Assembly (NCBI GenBank): GCA_015178975.1
Contig: WHVD01000213.1
Location: 53,305-117,304, forward strand
Origin: Hysterangium stoloniferum
Taxonomy: Eukaryota; Basidiomycota; Agaricomycetes; Hysterangiales; Hysterangiaceae
Reading direction: 5' to 3'
DNA length: 64,000 nucleotides
Positions 22,401 through 35,740 of the stretch are shown here, piece after piece (the first letter of the stretch is position 1; every line of letters starts with the position of its first letter). The position numbers and the translations under genes are program-made. The notes below the pieces were generated by a model. It searched no databases and was not told where the DNA came from. It saw nothing but the letters and a program-made list of their open reading frames with translations.

Positions 22401-24329
22401 CATGTCTGTGTCTGCATCACGGGTCTTTGTGCATGAGATGGGCAAGTAAGCTATATTGCGTTGCCACCACTCTCTTGTGTGGCTGGAAACAAAACTGGGC
22501 CATGCTCACACCAGTAGAAGTGAAAATACATGAAACTGAAACAACAAATGAACCTAAACTGGGAATGCAGCAAGGGTGGGTGTGATGTATTAGCCTTATT
22601 TTAATACTATCTTCTGAAAAAGGAGTCCAGTGCTCTATCAAAATGTGCAAATACTCAATTCACTGCAAGGTAAAATAATTTAAGTATTTGATATTAATCA
22701 GTGGCAGCCTGAATAGACTTAGAACCCCTGAAGTCAATAATTTACTTGAATATATGCACTTAACTTCACAAAGAAGATTTTGAGAGCTGCTTGTACAAGC
22801 TTGTTCTTTTTCTGTGAAAATATGTACTTGAAATATGAATAACAATTCACTGATTCAGAATCTAAATTCAACTTCGATTCTAGCTAGTTTATATATATTT
22901 TATACTATTTATCAAACAGTAAAAATATTTATAAACAGGTCAAAAGATTAGATATAGAATAAAACACTATTTGTCTAATATATGCTTTATTCACACTAAC
23001 CTACAGGGTCTACTGTGATACTAACTTATCAGGATCTTAATGCAGTCTTAAGGATTCTCCAAGAATATTCTCAGTATTTATTTATGCCAAAAACCGGGTA
23101 GAAATTAGAAATGTATTCCTAATCTCAACAATGATAACCAAGATTGTTTATTACTTTAATTGATAACCAACAACTAGAGGTGGATAAGTAATAAAGGATA
23201 GCCAGCTACTCAACTAAGAGGTGGCAAAGGGAACAGTTGATATGTTTATTTATTTATTATTGATTGATAACCAACAGCTCAACTAGAGGTGGTTAAGGGA
23301 TTCTGAGTTAGCTTAGGTCAGCAGCTCAACTAGATGTTGAAACAGTTGAATAACTCTTGACAAACACCCTGTGAGTGTGAGGAAAGTAAACACTTAATGT
23401 ATTCAACTGTGAAATAACTACATACCTGTGAGTGTGAGGAAAGTAAACACTAAGGAGACTTTCCCACACCCACAGCGGAGTATACTACAGGGTGCTTACC
23501 TAAGCACCTACACATCAGTTACCTTACTAGGTAACTCACTCAATACTGCACCTACAGTGCTGGGAAAAATACTACAAATATCAGAAAAATATAGGGAACA
23601 TCATAGACTATGTAAGAGCTGTAATATCATACTCTAACACTAGAGGTGACTAAGTGTTTGTATGTATTTGTCCAACAGCCCTACTAAGGGGTGGAATATG
23701 ACTGCTGCTGCAGTGGCACACTGATGTGGCTGGTTAAGATGGTTAAATTGAGCTAAATTGAGTTATATTTCAGTGGTGGAGCAGAGCTCCTTATATACAG
23801 TAAAATCTGGGAGAATGTTCTAGCTACTTGTTTTACCTATTTTTAGCTATTTTACCTGGAATCTGCTGGAATATTCCAGGAGTAGTTCAGAGTGCCGCAC
23901 AATCCCTGGCTTGCTGGGAGCAGTTCAGCACTCAACGTCCAGCCAAGTGTATGAAGAACGCCCACATTCTGTTTCTCTTACGACGACTTGATTGTCTTTT
24001 CTTCTCGACGGTCTTTCACCCTCTATCATATCATCATTCATTTACTTCTATTTCTCATCGTTTTTACCCACCCGCCCACCCTCTTTTGGGTTCTAATTAC
24101 CACCAGCGTCAATCTGTATTTATTGACAACGATTATTATACCAAGCTTATTAATAACGAGAGTTGTAATTGCATAAGGAAGGCCCGCCCTCCCGAGCGGC
24201 GAGTCTTACCACGCATATCTGAAGAGCTAACGCTCTTCCCCTACCCAACCATACAGCTCTTCGTGATTATCAGTTTGGCATAGACGAAGCTGGATTTCTA
24301 CTACTTTCCATTGTAGCATATATGCTGAT
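22401..24329. other. AT-rich, CpG-poor sequence with short repeats
   Basis: No gene recognised. Phrases such as AACAGCTCAACTAGAGGTGG (about 23160-23340) and GTGAGTGTGAGGAAAGTAAACACT (two copies at 23373 and 23428) recur, as in degenerate LTRs. CpG content rises after about 23880. The open frame 23828-24283 (+) shows no domain. Confidence 0.4.
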
Positions 24330-24339
24330 GTAATGTTCT

Positions 24340-24512
24340 CGCACATTGTGAAGTTGATGATTTTCATGCACGCGCTGATTACATAATTTTCCCGCGCGTG
24401 TCACAATGTTTCCATATGTGTGACATTATTATTATTCAGCCGTTTGTGACAGCTGAGTCACGTTTGTGACAAGTCGTCGCATTTTGTGACGATGGTCACT
24501 TGTTGTGACGAA
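24340..24512. repeat. Cluster of TTGTGAC motifs in both orientations
   Basis: At least seven copies of TTGTGAC or GTCAC(A) lie within about 170 bp, for example near 24344, 24399, 24415, 24443, 24455-24465, 24484 and 24494-24504. Subterminal repeats of this kind are typical transposase-binding arrays of DNA transposons, but no transposase adjoins this one. Confidence 0.6.
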
Positions 24513-24869
24513 TATTCCCGTGCGTTGCGCAATAAGCGCCAGATGGTCGACTTAGAAGATATTTAGATAAAAAAGAATAAACAGTAGAAATTTGATAGCT
24601 CTCCCAAAATAAATGATAAAAATATGAAATAAATTGTAAAAATCAGGTTAATTTCAGGAGACTATTGTACAATAATTTCATCACAATATAAGTACATTTA
24701 GACTTGTTTTTTATCAATTTGTTAGGGGAGATTGGTTAAAAATCAGAAAAACCTAAAAATACATAACAGTGGGTGCAAATAAGCAAGACAACTTGAAGTC
24801 TTTAAAGACTGTGGGAAGAAATGAGATGGGACAACATGCATCTTGTGTTGACAATATATACTAATCCGA

Positions 24870-25350
24870 TCTGACATGAACTGAATTTCACTCAATAAAG
24901 TCAAATAATGATTGAAGATTATTCAACAATATTGAGTCTGGATGCCTTGTTCAATGAAGCATTAATTCATCTTGTTGATAAAGTGTGAGGCAAATATAGA
25001 ACACAGAAGTACACAAATAATTATGTCAAAGTATTATGACATTATATAAGACATATAGAGAGTGTGTGACTTGATTAGGAATACAGAAAAATAAGGATAC
25101 AATTATAATACAGGTTTTCTGACTGACTTCCCTCACTCCTATCATTGCCCTTTTATGCTATTTATCATTTACCTATGATGATAATATAATATCAGAATGA
25201 AATCATCAATGATGTCAAACTGAGACAAGTCAAAGATATGTAAGTCAAATAATGTTGAAAGATAGTCAAGTCAGAAGTTGAGTCAGAAAGTCAAAGGAGT
25301 GTCAAAGGAAAGCCAAAGGAAAGCCAAAGGAAAGCCAAAGGAAAGTGTGA
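24870..25350 (-). mobile_element. Decayed LTR related to 44673-45134
   Basis: The reverse complement resembles the solo LTR at 44673-45134: shared blocks include the AATATTGTTGAAT region, GGTTTTCTGACTGACTTCC and CATCATAGGTAAATGATA-like sequence. It carries four tandem AAAGGAAAGCC units at about 25300-25345. The ends are eroded. Confidence 0.5.
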
Positions 25351-27190
25351 GAGGTACCTCTCCTTGGGGAATGTAACTGTTCAATTGTATTTATATTCTT
25401 TCTATTTTTTACACATTTTTTTTAATACTTTTGATTAAGTCATTCTTCGATTATATGTGCTTATATTAGTTCCAAGATCTATGTACACCTGTAGGTACAT
25501 AGACTCTTGGGGGCACACACTTACCATCATCTTATTGTACACTAGTGGGTGCACCAAATAGAAACTCAGACACTTTTTATCCCATAACCACAACTGCCCA
25601 GACATTATCTTAAGTGTCCTGCAAGTTGTGATTGGGGTATCATCTCAACTGTCTCTAACAGTATTAGCTACATCTATTCTGAGCTTCATACTTACCATTG
25701 AAGTCCAGAGTCATCCATTCAAACTCACTCATCATTGCCTGCACCTCTTTGTATTTTCTCACTTCTTTCTTGTGAATCACTCTTACTTGACTCTATTCTA
25801 TTGGAGTCTTTCATCTGAATTGTACTGTAAGGGTCAATTCCTTCATTTGTCCTAATCACTTCCAGCTCCCTTATGGTTGCTTACAGTGATTATTCCCCTT
25901 TTACTTATATTGTACTTTGATAGTCAATATAACTTAGTCATACGTAGAAGGTCAACATTCATCATATATTGAATGGTCTGAACTTCTATGACTCTTCACA
26001 GTGGTGATCCAGGCCAGACCATTCTTTTCCTATGAAGAAAACATTCTATTATTTAGTATGTATCTATCTCTAGGTAACTAAAAATGACTATGGGTAGGGA
26101 ACAGGCTGCAAGATTGTCAATGATGCCAAGTAGTTCTCTTCCGTGACAATGACCCCCTGGGCTTGAACTGCCCAGTATTGTCACAATGAGAAAAGCTTTG
26201 TTGACTTCTCAAAGGCCAGCTTCTATTGAAGGTTCCCTCAAATTGAAGCTAAACAGCTGACTAACAATTCTCCCAGTCCACCAGAACAACACTCACCATT
26301 GTGTTATGACTGGAAAACCTGCCAGTCTCCAGGCACCAGCTTACAGTATATACAGTATGTGCCTGACTCTCTGTAATGCATGAATGGCACACCAGACTCC
26401 ACCCAGACATTCCAGATCCCCTTGTTCTCAATCTGGCTTTGCCAGTTGACATCTGATTTTATTTTGTCCCTTGTTCTTGTTTAGTTTGTAATCTGGTTTA
26501 TTGTTTTGTTGTATTCCTAATATGTCTTTTTGTATGTCTGAATAAGTAGTACAATGGAGGGTGTTTATAATTACTATAATCTCAAATATTTACTAATAAA
26601 AGTCTTATTTTTACAAAACTCCATATTACATCTTATACAACCCATAGCTATTTAACAAATTCCATTGTATATAATTTCCTTCCTTTTACAGATGCCTACT
26701 AATACTTTTATTAGTACTTTGTTTTTTAAAGTTGTAATGTACATAGTTATTTCCATGTAAAATATGTAAAATATTATTGGAAATTTTTCATACCACAGCT
26801 GTCTTTATGTATTAAGTAAAACCCCCTATATATTCTGGGTATGTTGAATCAAGTAGAAATCTGTTCAGATTGACAGATCCATTCTGAAGTAATACATATG
26901 TATTTAGAGATGCCAATGATATACATATGCATGGAATGGACTATCTAAAGGTATCTATTTTTTAAAAGTATTAGTGTTTCAAACTACTAATTTTTTTTTT
27001 GTCTACTCATCTCTGGAAAGATTCTTTAGTTTGTAATGTATGAGAGTTTAAAACTTTTTGAAAGTTCTAAAAACCAAATTATGTTTGAATCACATCCCAG
27101 ATGTTTAAATGACCTTTAGAGTATATTAGAATTTGGTATACTTAATAGTTTTCAGATATCCTCCAATAGTCTACCAATCTCATCTCCAGC
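25351..27190. other. AT-rich, CpG-poor sequence without recognisable genes
   Basis: Short frames only. This is probably decayed retroelement sequence. Confidence 0.35.
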
Positions 27191-29755
27191 CTTGACAACT
27201 GAGTCCTTCATTCAAAGGCTCAGAGGATCCCCTGACACTTTTTTCCTCCACTCACTCAATTGCCCATTAATCCTAGAGAACTTTCTGTTGGACATGATAA
27301 TCAAAGTGATGGAATGTCTGCAGGAAAAGGACATTCTGATCAGTGCTCCCTTCCACCAACTGCAATCACATTGCCTTTTCAGTATGGCTGAACTAGAGGA
27401 AGAAGCCTTTATGAAACAATAGACGACTCCCCATTTAGAGACCTCTCACTCACAAGTAATGTTTGAAACTACTCCCATCACCCCTAATCCTTTTAATGAT
27501 CCTCTCCTGGGTTGAGACAGACAAATCACCAATAAAGGTTGACTGTCCTTTTCAACAGCATTTGTTGAGGGGATAGCAGGTCAAGTTTGCAGTTGAGGAT
27601 TGCTGAATCCAGATGAAACTCACCATCCCTTGCCTATCAAACCCAATCTGTTCATCCTACCAGGAGGATAGCCTAGCCACTCATCTGAAAGTTCAGATGA
27701 CTTCAAGGATGGTTGAAATCAAGGATGTGGGGGGTGAAACCCAGAAATTCCCAGGGCTAACACCAAAGATAATGAATTACCTAAGGACAATGCACTTACT
27801 CTCAACACCAATGACATCAAGATTAAATGGTCTGATTTACCTGAGTATGATGGAATTCACTCTAAAGCATTGGAGTATATCCTGGACATCATGAGTCTCT
27901 CAGAAATATCTGAATCAATGAGTTCACTGTTGGGAGTTACTCTTCCCAGACAACTCACAGGTAATGCTAAGATTTGGTGGAGTACTCTAGATCATGAGCA
28001 TTGTACTGAATTTAGTCGATCTCACAGGTCCTTCCTTTGGGGTATTGTAGAGGGATTGCTTGGAACTAGATGGCATGAATCTCTGGTTTTAGAATGGGAG
28101 GAAATGAGATTTCATCAGATTGCAAAACCCTGGTCCAATATGTTCAGCAAAAGATTAAACTGTATTGCATCTTGTATGGTTTCCATCAAGATCAGAAGGA
28201 AGAAATGCATCATTTAAGTCTGACTCTACCTACAGAATGGCTCTATTTGCTACAAGGACAGCCAATTGATGACATAATGGAACTACAAACATATGCCAAT
28301 AATCTGAAAGAAGGCCTTGTCAATGCCTGGAACCAAACACAGTGAGAATGTTACTGATTCCAACAGCCTAGAGTCATGATTTCAGAACAGGAGGAGCCTA
28401 GCCTTGAGACTATAGAGGAGTCCTTGATCAGGAATGATTTGATTGCTCGCAGCTACATTCTCATCAGTGAAACTGTGGACAGGAACACTACAGGGAGAGC
28501 TAACCTGAAGCAAGGCAAGGAGCATGGGAAGTTTTTCTTTGAGAGAGAAGTGACGAAAGGAGCATCATTAAACCTCCTAAGGAGTGCTGGATTTTTAGGA
28601 GCCCAGAAGATTTTAAGATTAATTGTCCCAATGCTGGCAAGATTTCTCACTATGTTTTAATTAACAAATGTTCAGCACAGGATCCCATCGAGGAAGCCAA
28701 GGATCAGAGGTTGTATGAAGTGGTTTATGGAGTAAGTATACAAATAATGTTGATAATGAATCAATCTTCATTTCCACCTATGCCCCTCAATCAAAGGATG
28801 ATACCACTGTAGAACCAGAACCTAATTCAAATGTGAATGAGGTATTGGAGGTATATGTATCAATATTGGATTATGACTTTCTAGCAAAGGGAGACTGGCT
28901 GAACACCCATCACCAGGACTCCAAGGGTCTGATGAAGAAGGAGAATCCACCACAGCCCAAACTGCCATCTATTGAGGAAGTCATAGATGAGGAGGTATTC
29001 AGTAATCAGTTGAGATGCCACAGTACAGACCATCTCATAGAGGATCCCTCTCAACTGAAGGAGTCTCAAGACAACACTTTCCCCTTTGACCCAGGACACT
29101 GTCTGGATCAATGCTTTGTGAGGCCTCTGATTTGGAAGGGCTGGTTCATTTCCAACCATTTATAGAAAATGAACACATACTACTCACCATGGATCATGTA
29201 GCCTTACAATGGGCCAGGTCATATGAGAACACTAATCATTGACTGGCTATATGGGGAGCAGTATACACCACATACCCTGGTCTAGAAATCAATGAGGATT
29301 ACATGAAGGAATTTCATGATGGATACCCAAAAAATCCCTCCTTCAGGACTCACTACACTGTTGATTCTGCTTCACCAAACATAGTTGCCACTCCCTCTCA
29401 TTACTTCATCAGGAAAAACAAGATGCTATACTTCAGAGACTCAGACTGGAAAGCTCAAATCTGTGTACCTAGTGACATGATGACAACTACCCTGAAACTA
29501 ATACACAATGACCCCTTTGAAGGAGCTCACATGGGGAAACAGCAATTTGTCAACCTGATGAAAGACCACTTCTGGCCTTGAATGTTACAGGACTGCATGG
29601 TGTATGCTTGCAGCCACAATGTATGTATGCCAGAAAACTAAAGTTGATTATACAATGTGGAAAGGAGCACTTCAACCTGCAGATGTGCCTTCCAGACCCT
29701 TCAAAGTCATCTTGATGGACCTAATAATGGGATTACCCCTTTCTGGAGAGGACTC
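27191..29755 (+). pseudogene. Ty3/gypsy gag and integrase remnant
   Basis: Gag-like sequence runs over 27191-28660 in several frames: QLTGNAKIWWSTL near 27950 is the capsid signature, and NAGKISHYV near 28635 is a decayed zinc knuckle. Protease and most of reverse transcriptase are missing. 29303-29770 holds the integrase zinc-binding domain with LIHNDPFEGAHMGKQQF (His, His) and, after a frameshift, VCQKTK (second Cys), then MDLIMGLPLSG, the start of the catalytic core. The element is cut at 29756 by another LTR. Many stops are TGA or TAG in positions expected from CG-to-TG/CA change. Confidence 0.75.
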
Positions 29756-31558
29756 TGTAATGTATTTAGGGGTTTCTCTCAGATAGCTCAATAAATGCTA
29801 TAGTGTCACAGAGCTTCAACAATAAAACAAGCAAAGGTCCAGTAATTTAAATACTGATAGATTAATTAGTTGCACTATTAAGCTTACACAACTAAAATCA
29901 ATGCTTATTTTGATTATTGAAAGGTTCAATAAAACTGTGTACGACTCTTTGAGCAAATAAACAGCTATTCCTTGAGAATAGGGGCTGGAAGCTGAATATA
30001 TGTGCAGTAACTTGGCAGAAACTTGATATAAAGCTTTAGTTTCTTGTATGCTTATTTGTAACTATTAATAGATACTTAACAAGGTGTTAAATAATTTATT
30101 AACAGAGACAATAATTTGTATCGGATTAATTGAGTGCTTGTACTTGATTAATTTAATAAACTTAGGTATGAGCCTCGAATAATCTAAGTGTTTGTTAAGA
30201 GTGTGTGCAGAGCTTATCAGAAGGTTTCCAGAGAAACCTGTGGGAAAGCCAGTAGGACTTGGCTTCAGCTTATAGGCTGCACCCTCATGAGATCGTGTCA
30301 TCCAATTTCAGATGGGTGGACGGGAATCCTGGGGAGTCTGGGAGTAGTCGGTGGGTTGAGAGGTCAGAGGGTCGACTGTGGGAATCCCGCAGAGGTTGAG
30401 GGGTCGGGGGGTGATGAGTTGGAGGTTGAGCAATGATAGGTCAGAGGCTGTGTGATAGATGGGTCAGAGCCCGTGGGCTCTGACGAGGTAAATAGCGGTG
30501 TGTTTCAAAGAGGAGATTAGAGTGGAAAATGTATACTGAGATTACTGGGGGGAATCTAAGCTGATTTTCTGACTGGATTGTATGTACAACATCTGCTAGA
30601 CTATATAGACTGTGGAATGTATGACATACCAAATCCAGTAATAATGAAATCTAAACTAGTAATCATGAAACAGGATAAGTAAACACCAAGTTTGGTGTTA
30701 GGAATGGAACAGAGTGGAGCAGAGTCCAAATCGTGACAGGTCATTAGACCATAATGGGAATGGGGCAGGAGCAGAGTCCAAAACGTGACGGGTCATTTGA
30801 CCATAATGGGAATGGGGCTCAGTTAGAGAGCTGTCAGGTTTTCTGAGCAGAGTCCAATGACTGGTACATGGGACAGGGTCAGAGATAGACAGGTGCGGGT
30901 CCCGGCAGGTATTCCGGTGACTGATACATGAGACGGTGAAGGTCAGGCATGAACAGGATTGACATCTGGGTCCCAGCGGTATTCTGGTAAACTGATAACT
31001 GGTGCGTGTAGGGTCTGGGTGCATATAGGGTAGTGCCCAGAGTCTGGCGGGTTTTCCAGTCGTAACAGTGTTGACAGGGATTTCAGTATGGATACTTATT
31101 AGGTTTATTATGTATTTAATAAGCCTAAGGGGTAGCTGTGAGGCTGGGAAACTTAGATGATTAGCTAAGTTCAAGAGTGCTGACAAAGAGTTCTAGATTC
31201 TGCAAGTGTAGGTGCTTGCAGTTAGTATATCAGACTAAGGCTATTATTGTCCTTAGGATGATGAGATAAGCTTCTGAGCTGTGCTGTAAAATATGTGTGA
31301 TAAGCTATTTTATTGCAGATTTCTGGTCCTCCTTATATACATTTTGATAACTAATTATTTAACTATTTAATTATTTTATGATATCATTACTGTGTCAGTA
31401 ATTATATCATGTTTAACTATTTATTACCCTTTTTCTATCCTATGACTCCCATGTCTGAGACAAGGGTTCCAATCTAAGCCTGAACTCGAAGGTTCAGAGG
31501 CCAAGATCTGGGACAGAAGCAAATGCCAGTGACTTGAGCCTTTGAAGTTTGACTTAAG
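29756..31558 (-). mobile_element. 3' LTR of a gypsy element (family D), split by a solo LTR
   Basis: The two parts (29756-30192 and 31068-31558) together match the LTR at 34816-35740, which is uninterrupted. The left end is TGTAATGTATTTAG. On the minus strand a TATATAAGGA promoter lies at about 31332. The interruption is the family A solo LTR at 30193-31067. Confidence 0.8.
30193..31067 (-). mobile_element. Solo LTR, family A, with GTGTT target duplication
   Basis: It begins TGTTAAG and ends GTCGTAACA. It is flanked on both sides by GTGTT (30188-30192 and 31068-31072). The uninterrupted site reads CTAAGTGTTGGCAGGG at 35244-35259. It carries the shared motif at 30255-30273, antisense, 62 nt from its edge, and a duplicated CATAATGGGAATGGGGC block at about 30745-30815. 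Confidence 0.9.
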
Positions 31559-31793
31559 TAACAGGTCACATGACACCAAAAATGCACACGGCATTGGTAA
31601 GGCTGAATGGCATAACCAACCATTCAAAATATCCATAGTAGGTATGAAAAGCAGTCTTCCACTTGTCACCATTGGCAATTTGGACCAAGTGATAGGTGTG
31701 TTTAAGGTCTATCTTGGTATAAATTCTGGCTTTTTGAAGAGCATTGAGTAAATCTGTGATGAGTGGGAGCAGGTATTTGTCTTTCCATGTTAT

Positions 31794-32359
31794 TGTTAAG
31801 TGCCATGTCGGGAACTTATTCAGGAACTATTGGAAAGTCACCAGGAAGTTGGAAACTTATCAGATAGGGTCAGGATGTTGGCTTCAGCTTATGTGCTGCA
31901 CCTCTATGCAAATGCTCAGAAGTCCTTAATTTCAAAGGCGAGACTTACAATTGAAGATAGGGATATTCAGAGTTCTGAAGAGTTCCAAATATCGAGTGTA
32001 CAGAAAGATGGAAGAGGGAATAAGAAACTAAGTCAATATCAGATCTAAAGTAAAGTACAAATTCGCAGAAACTAATATAAGTCTTCTCGTTATTGTACTA
32101 CAAACTAAGACCACAATAAGATGGAAATGGAAGTATTCTGAAATGGGAATACAATAAGATGAATTGGGGAGACATTATTCTGAAAAGGGAATATAATAAA
32201 CAAACGAGTGAATACTTGTCAACAGACAAATTACCAAATGTGGAACAAGGGAAGAATGTGGAAGATATGGTAACTATGATGTTCCATAGTCAGAGGTCGG
32301 AAGTTGGAAGTTGGAGGTCAGAAGTCAGATATTGAAACATCCGGGAACAGGTCATAACA
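31794..32359 (-). mobile_element. Solo LTR inside reverse transcriptase, GTTAT target duplication
   Basis: It begins TGTTAAGTGCC and ends TCATAACA, flanked by GTTAT at 31789-31793 and 32360-32364. Removing it rejoins the reverse transcriptase frame on the minus strand. It carries the shared motif in antisense at 31873-31892 with a one-base variation. Confidence 0.9.
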
Positions 32360-32612
32360 GTTATGGAGTTTAAGCCTTGGAAATCAATGCAGAGATAAAG
32401 AGATCCATCCTTCTTTTGACAAAAAGGATGGGCACTCTGAAAGGAGACTTGGAAGGCCAGATAAAACCTATTGACAAATGTTCATCCAGGAACTCTCAGA
32501 TAGAGGAAAGTGATGATTGGGACAACAGGTAGTTAGGTCCTAAGGGAGGGTTTGAACCAGGCTCAGTATTGATTTTTAGGTTGTAAGGCCTATGAGGTGG
32601 GATATTATATTA

Positions 32613-33543
32613 GGTTCTTAACCATCTTCTGGACCACTATCAAGATCCAGAATCCACCAGAACCTGACCCTCATCCCTCAACTACCCTTTGACTCACATC
32701 CCATTCTGTCAGTCTGCCCCCTGACTAGGCACCTCACCCTATATACACCTGACACTCTGTATCTCACAGACCAGTCATGGATTCTGACTGGACTCCTGGA
32801 ACCCTTCTAACAGAGCATAGAACCCTGCTCCCATTATGGTCCCATGACCTGTCATGATTTGTCTGTGTCTCATGCACCAGTCCTTGGACTCCACCAGACC
32901 TGCAAATCAACCTGTTTATACCCGACTCTCTGTGCTTGTCATCAGACTCTGACCGGACTCCTGGAACCCCTCTAACAGAGCATTGAACCCTGCTCCCATT
33001 ATGGTCTAATGTCCTGTCATGTTTTGGACCCCACTCCTGTTCCATTCCATCCCTTATACCTAGTTTGGTATTTACTTGTTTCATTTTATGTTTAATAGTT
33101 CTGCCCCTCATTAATACCAGATTTGGTATTATTACATTTCACAGTCTATATAAGTCTCCTATATTCATGTACTTAGAATCCAGTTTGAATCTTGAACAAG
33201 TTACAACCTGAATATGTCCTGATCCAGTCTCTATTCCTCTTGTCTGTCTGCACACTTGATTCCCAGAACTCCCACAGGAACTCTGGAATCTACATCTTCC
33301 TGTATGCATTCCATCAGCTCGAAATATGGACACCTGAATGAGTGTACAAGGGCACAGCACATAAGCTGAAGCCAAGTCCATCTCATCAGTACCACTTTCT
33401 GGTAATTATTCTGATACAACATTCCTTGTACTAATATCCCTGGAAACTTCCCTGGACTTATTACCTGGGGACTCCGTGAGATATTTCCCAGAAAGAGGTG
33501 TTCAGAATGATTACTGGAACTATCCTTTGTTTGGAACTTAACA
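32613..33543 (+). mobile_element. LTR insertion (family A-like) in the gypsy linker region
   Basis: It lies between ADCLA (33544 onward, minus) and PHRPYN (32610, minus), which should be adjacent in a gypsy polyprotein. The plus-strand end is GGAACTTAACA, and the shared motif is at 33361-33379 (+). A block with CTCCCATTATGGTC is duplicated at about 32780-32860 and 32944-33020, as in family A. No clean target duplication remains. Confidence 0.65.
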
Positions 33544-34560
33544 GCAAGGCAGTCAGCGTTTTGCTTACTGACAATGTCTGCAAAATCATTATTTTTTTGG
33601 GAACTCCTTCCAGATCAGCATTTAGCTTGGATCTTTCTGGAGTTGCAAAATATCCAGATGCTTCATCATTTTGTAGACTGATTGAAAAACACTGAGAACC
33701 ATCCAATTTACTTGCCTGAACAAACACCACAGCATAGATGAGGGAAATCTTGAGAGGCTTGGAGGATTTTGGAGAAGCTGGAATTGCCATTGAGCCATTG
33801 AGACTGAAGAGGCTCTGGCCAGAATAGATGCTGGAGGAGGAACAGAAGTGTCAGGAATCTGGAAAGATATACTGTCCAATACCCAGTCAATTAATAGATT
33901 GTGTCAGGTGAGCCAGTTGTATCCTAGAATGACTGAACAGCTAGAGTCCAACTGTGTTATGAAGAATGTAACTGTCTGAAGTGTTCCACACAGAAACCAG
34001 ATATGCATGTTGCAAGCTTGAGTAATAGCTGTCTTGCTGGTGCCATCAAACAAATGCAAAGAAATTGGGTACAGATCAGAGTTTCAGATTATGTTTCATG
34101 GCAAAGTGGTACCTACAAAACAGTGCATGGAGCCAGAATCTATGAACTCAGAACACTAAATTTCCAAAAAGGTCAGAATTGAGTTTTACAAATAATGAGT
34201 CAGGATTAGAAAGAGTGGAAGCATTGAGATGGATAATCTCAGAAATATGGAGGGAGTCAATGCAACCCTTTGTCCATACTGAATCTGGAGGGTTGCTTAC
34301 TCTTTTTTCACCTCTGTGGCAGGTTTCTCCTTTGACATAGTTTCCATGGAGGCAGCTGCCACATGAGCTTTGGAAGAGTTTGCCTTGATGGTGCATTCAG
34401 AAACCTTATGTCTGCCTTTTCCACAGAATAGGCAGAGGTCATTATCCATGCATTGTTGTTTCTCCTTGGGTGTGAGTGTAAGGCTGTCGGTATCAGCCTC
34501 ACTCGGTCAACACAGACAGGACTAAGTTTTCTGTATTTTTACATATCAGTAGGATACAAG

Positions 34561-34815
34561 GTGAATGTGAGGTTCCCTAGGGGAGAGTGGGGAAAGGATT
34601 AATGGTCAAAAAGAAGATATCCTATCACTATGGGATATGGGGTTTTATATATAGAGTCGAATGTGGTGGAAGAACAAGGAACTGCATGATCAGGCACTGT
34701 AAGGGGTCAAGTAGTTTACCACTCAATGTGCGATTGTTATAGAGTTGCAAAGGGGATTGAAGTTGAGATGGTCCTTTGGTATCTTTACATTTGGGACCCA
34801 TAGTAAGTGAGTCAT
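34561..34815. other. Leader region between 5' LTR and gag
   Basis: It contains part of another LTR-like sequence: GGTATCAGCCTCACTCGGTC (near 34489-34508) recurs at 46359-46378. No gene. Confidence 0.4.
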
Positions 34816-35740
34816 TGTAATGTATTTAGAGGTTTCTCTTAGATAGCTTGATAAATGCTACAGTGTCACAGAGTTTCAACAATAAAACAAGCAAAGGTCC
34901 AGTAATCTAAATACTGATAGATTAATTAGTTGCATTATTAAGCTTAAACAACTAAAATCAATGCTTATTTTGATTATTAAAAGGTTCAATAAAACTATGT
35001 ATGACTCTTTTAGCAAATAAACAACTATTCCTTGAGAATAGGGGCTGGAAGTTGAATATATGTGCAGTAACTTGGCAGAGACTTGATATAAAGCTTCTCT
35101 TTCTTGTATGATTATTTAAAACTATTAATAGATATTTAACAAGGTGTTAAATAATTTATTAACAGAGACAATAATTTGTATCAGATCAATTGAGTGCTTG
35201 TACTTGATTAATTCAATAAACTTAGGTATGGGCCTTGAATAATCTAAGTGTTGGCAGGGATTTCAGTAAAGATACTTATTAGGTTTATTATGTATTTAAT
35301 AAGCCTAAGGGGTAGCTGTGAGGCTGGGAAACTTAGATGATTAGCTAAGTTCATGAGTGCTGACAAAGAGTTCTAGATTCTGCAAGTGTAGGTGCTTGCA
35401 GTTAGTATATCAGACTAAGGCTATTATTGTCCTTAGGATGATGAGATAAGCTTCTGAGCTGTGCTGTAAAATTTGTGTGTGATAAGTTATTTTATTGTGG
35501 ATTTCCGGCCCTCCTTATATACATTTTGATAACTAATTATTTAACTATTTAATTATTTTATGATATCATTACTGAGTCAGTAATGATTTCATGTTTAACT
35601 ATTTATTACCCTTTTTCTATCCTATGACTCCCATGTCTGAGACAAGGGTTCCAATCTAAGCCTGAACTCAAAGGTTCAGAGGTCAAGATCTGAGATGGAA
35701 GCAAAATGCCAGTGACTTGAGCCTTTGAAGTTGACTTACA
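34816..35740 (-). mobile_element. 5' LTR of the gypsy element (family D)
   Basis: Ends TGTAATG and GACTTACA. A minus-strand TATATAAGGAGG promoter lies at about 35513. It matches 29756-31558 apart from the nested insertion, and 45653-46338 in inverted orientation. Confidence 0.8.

Larger units (their letters stand above)
31559..34560 (-). pseudogene. Ty3/gypsy gag-pol remnant (zinc knuckle, protease, reverse transcriptase)
   Basis: Read on the minus strand. The zinc knuckle CLFCGKGRHKVSEC is at about 34430-34390. Retropepsin F-I-D-S-G-S is at about 34140, followed by LHLFDGTSK and QLDSSCSVILGYNWL near 33940. The linker includes MAQWQFQLLQ and ADIVSKQNADCLA near 33560. Reverse transcriptase starts at 32610 (PHRPYN), with FVKKKDGSLYLCIDF near 32400, and continues at 31788 with YTKIDLKHTYHLVQIA and FEWLVMPFSLTNA to about 31560. 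Two LTRs interrupt it (31794-32359 and about 32613-33543). The rest of RT, RNase H and integrase are deleted up to the 3' LTR. Stops and frameshifts are frequent. Confidence 0.85.
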
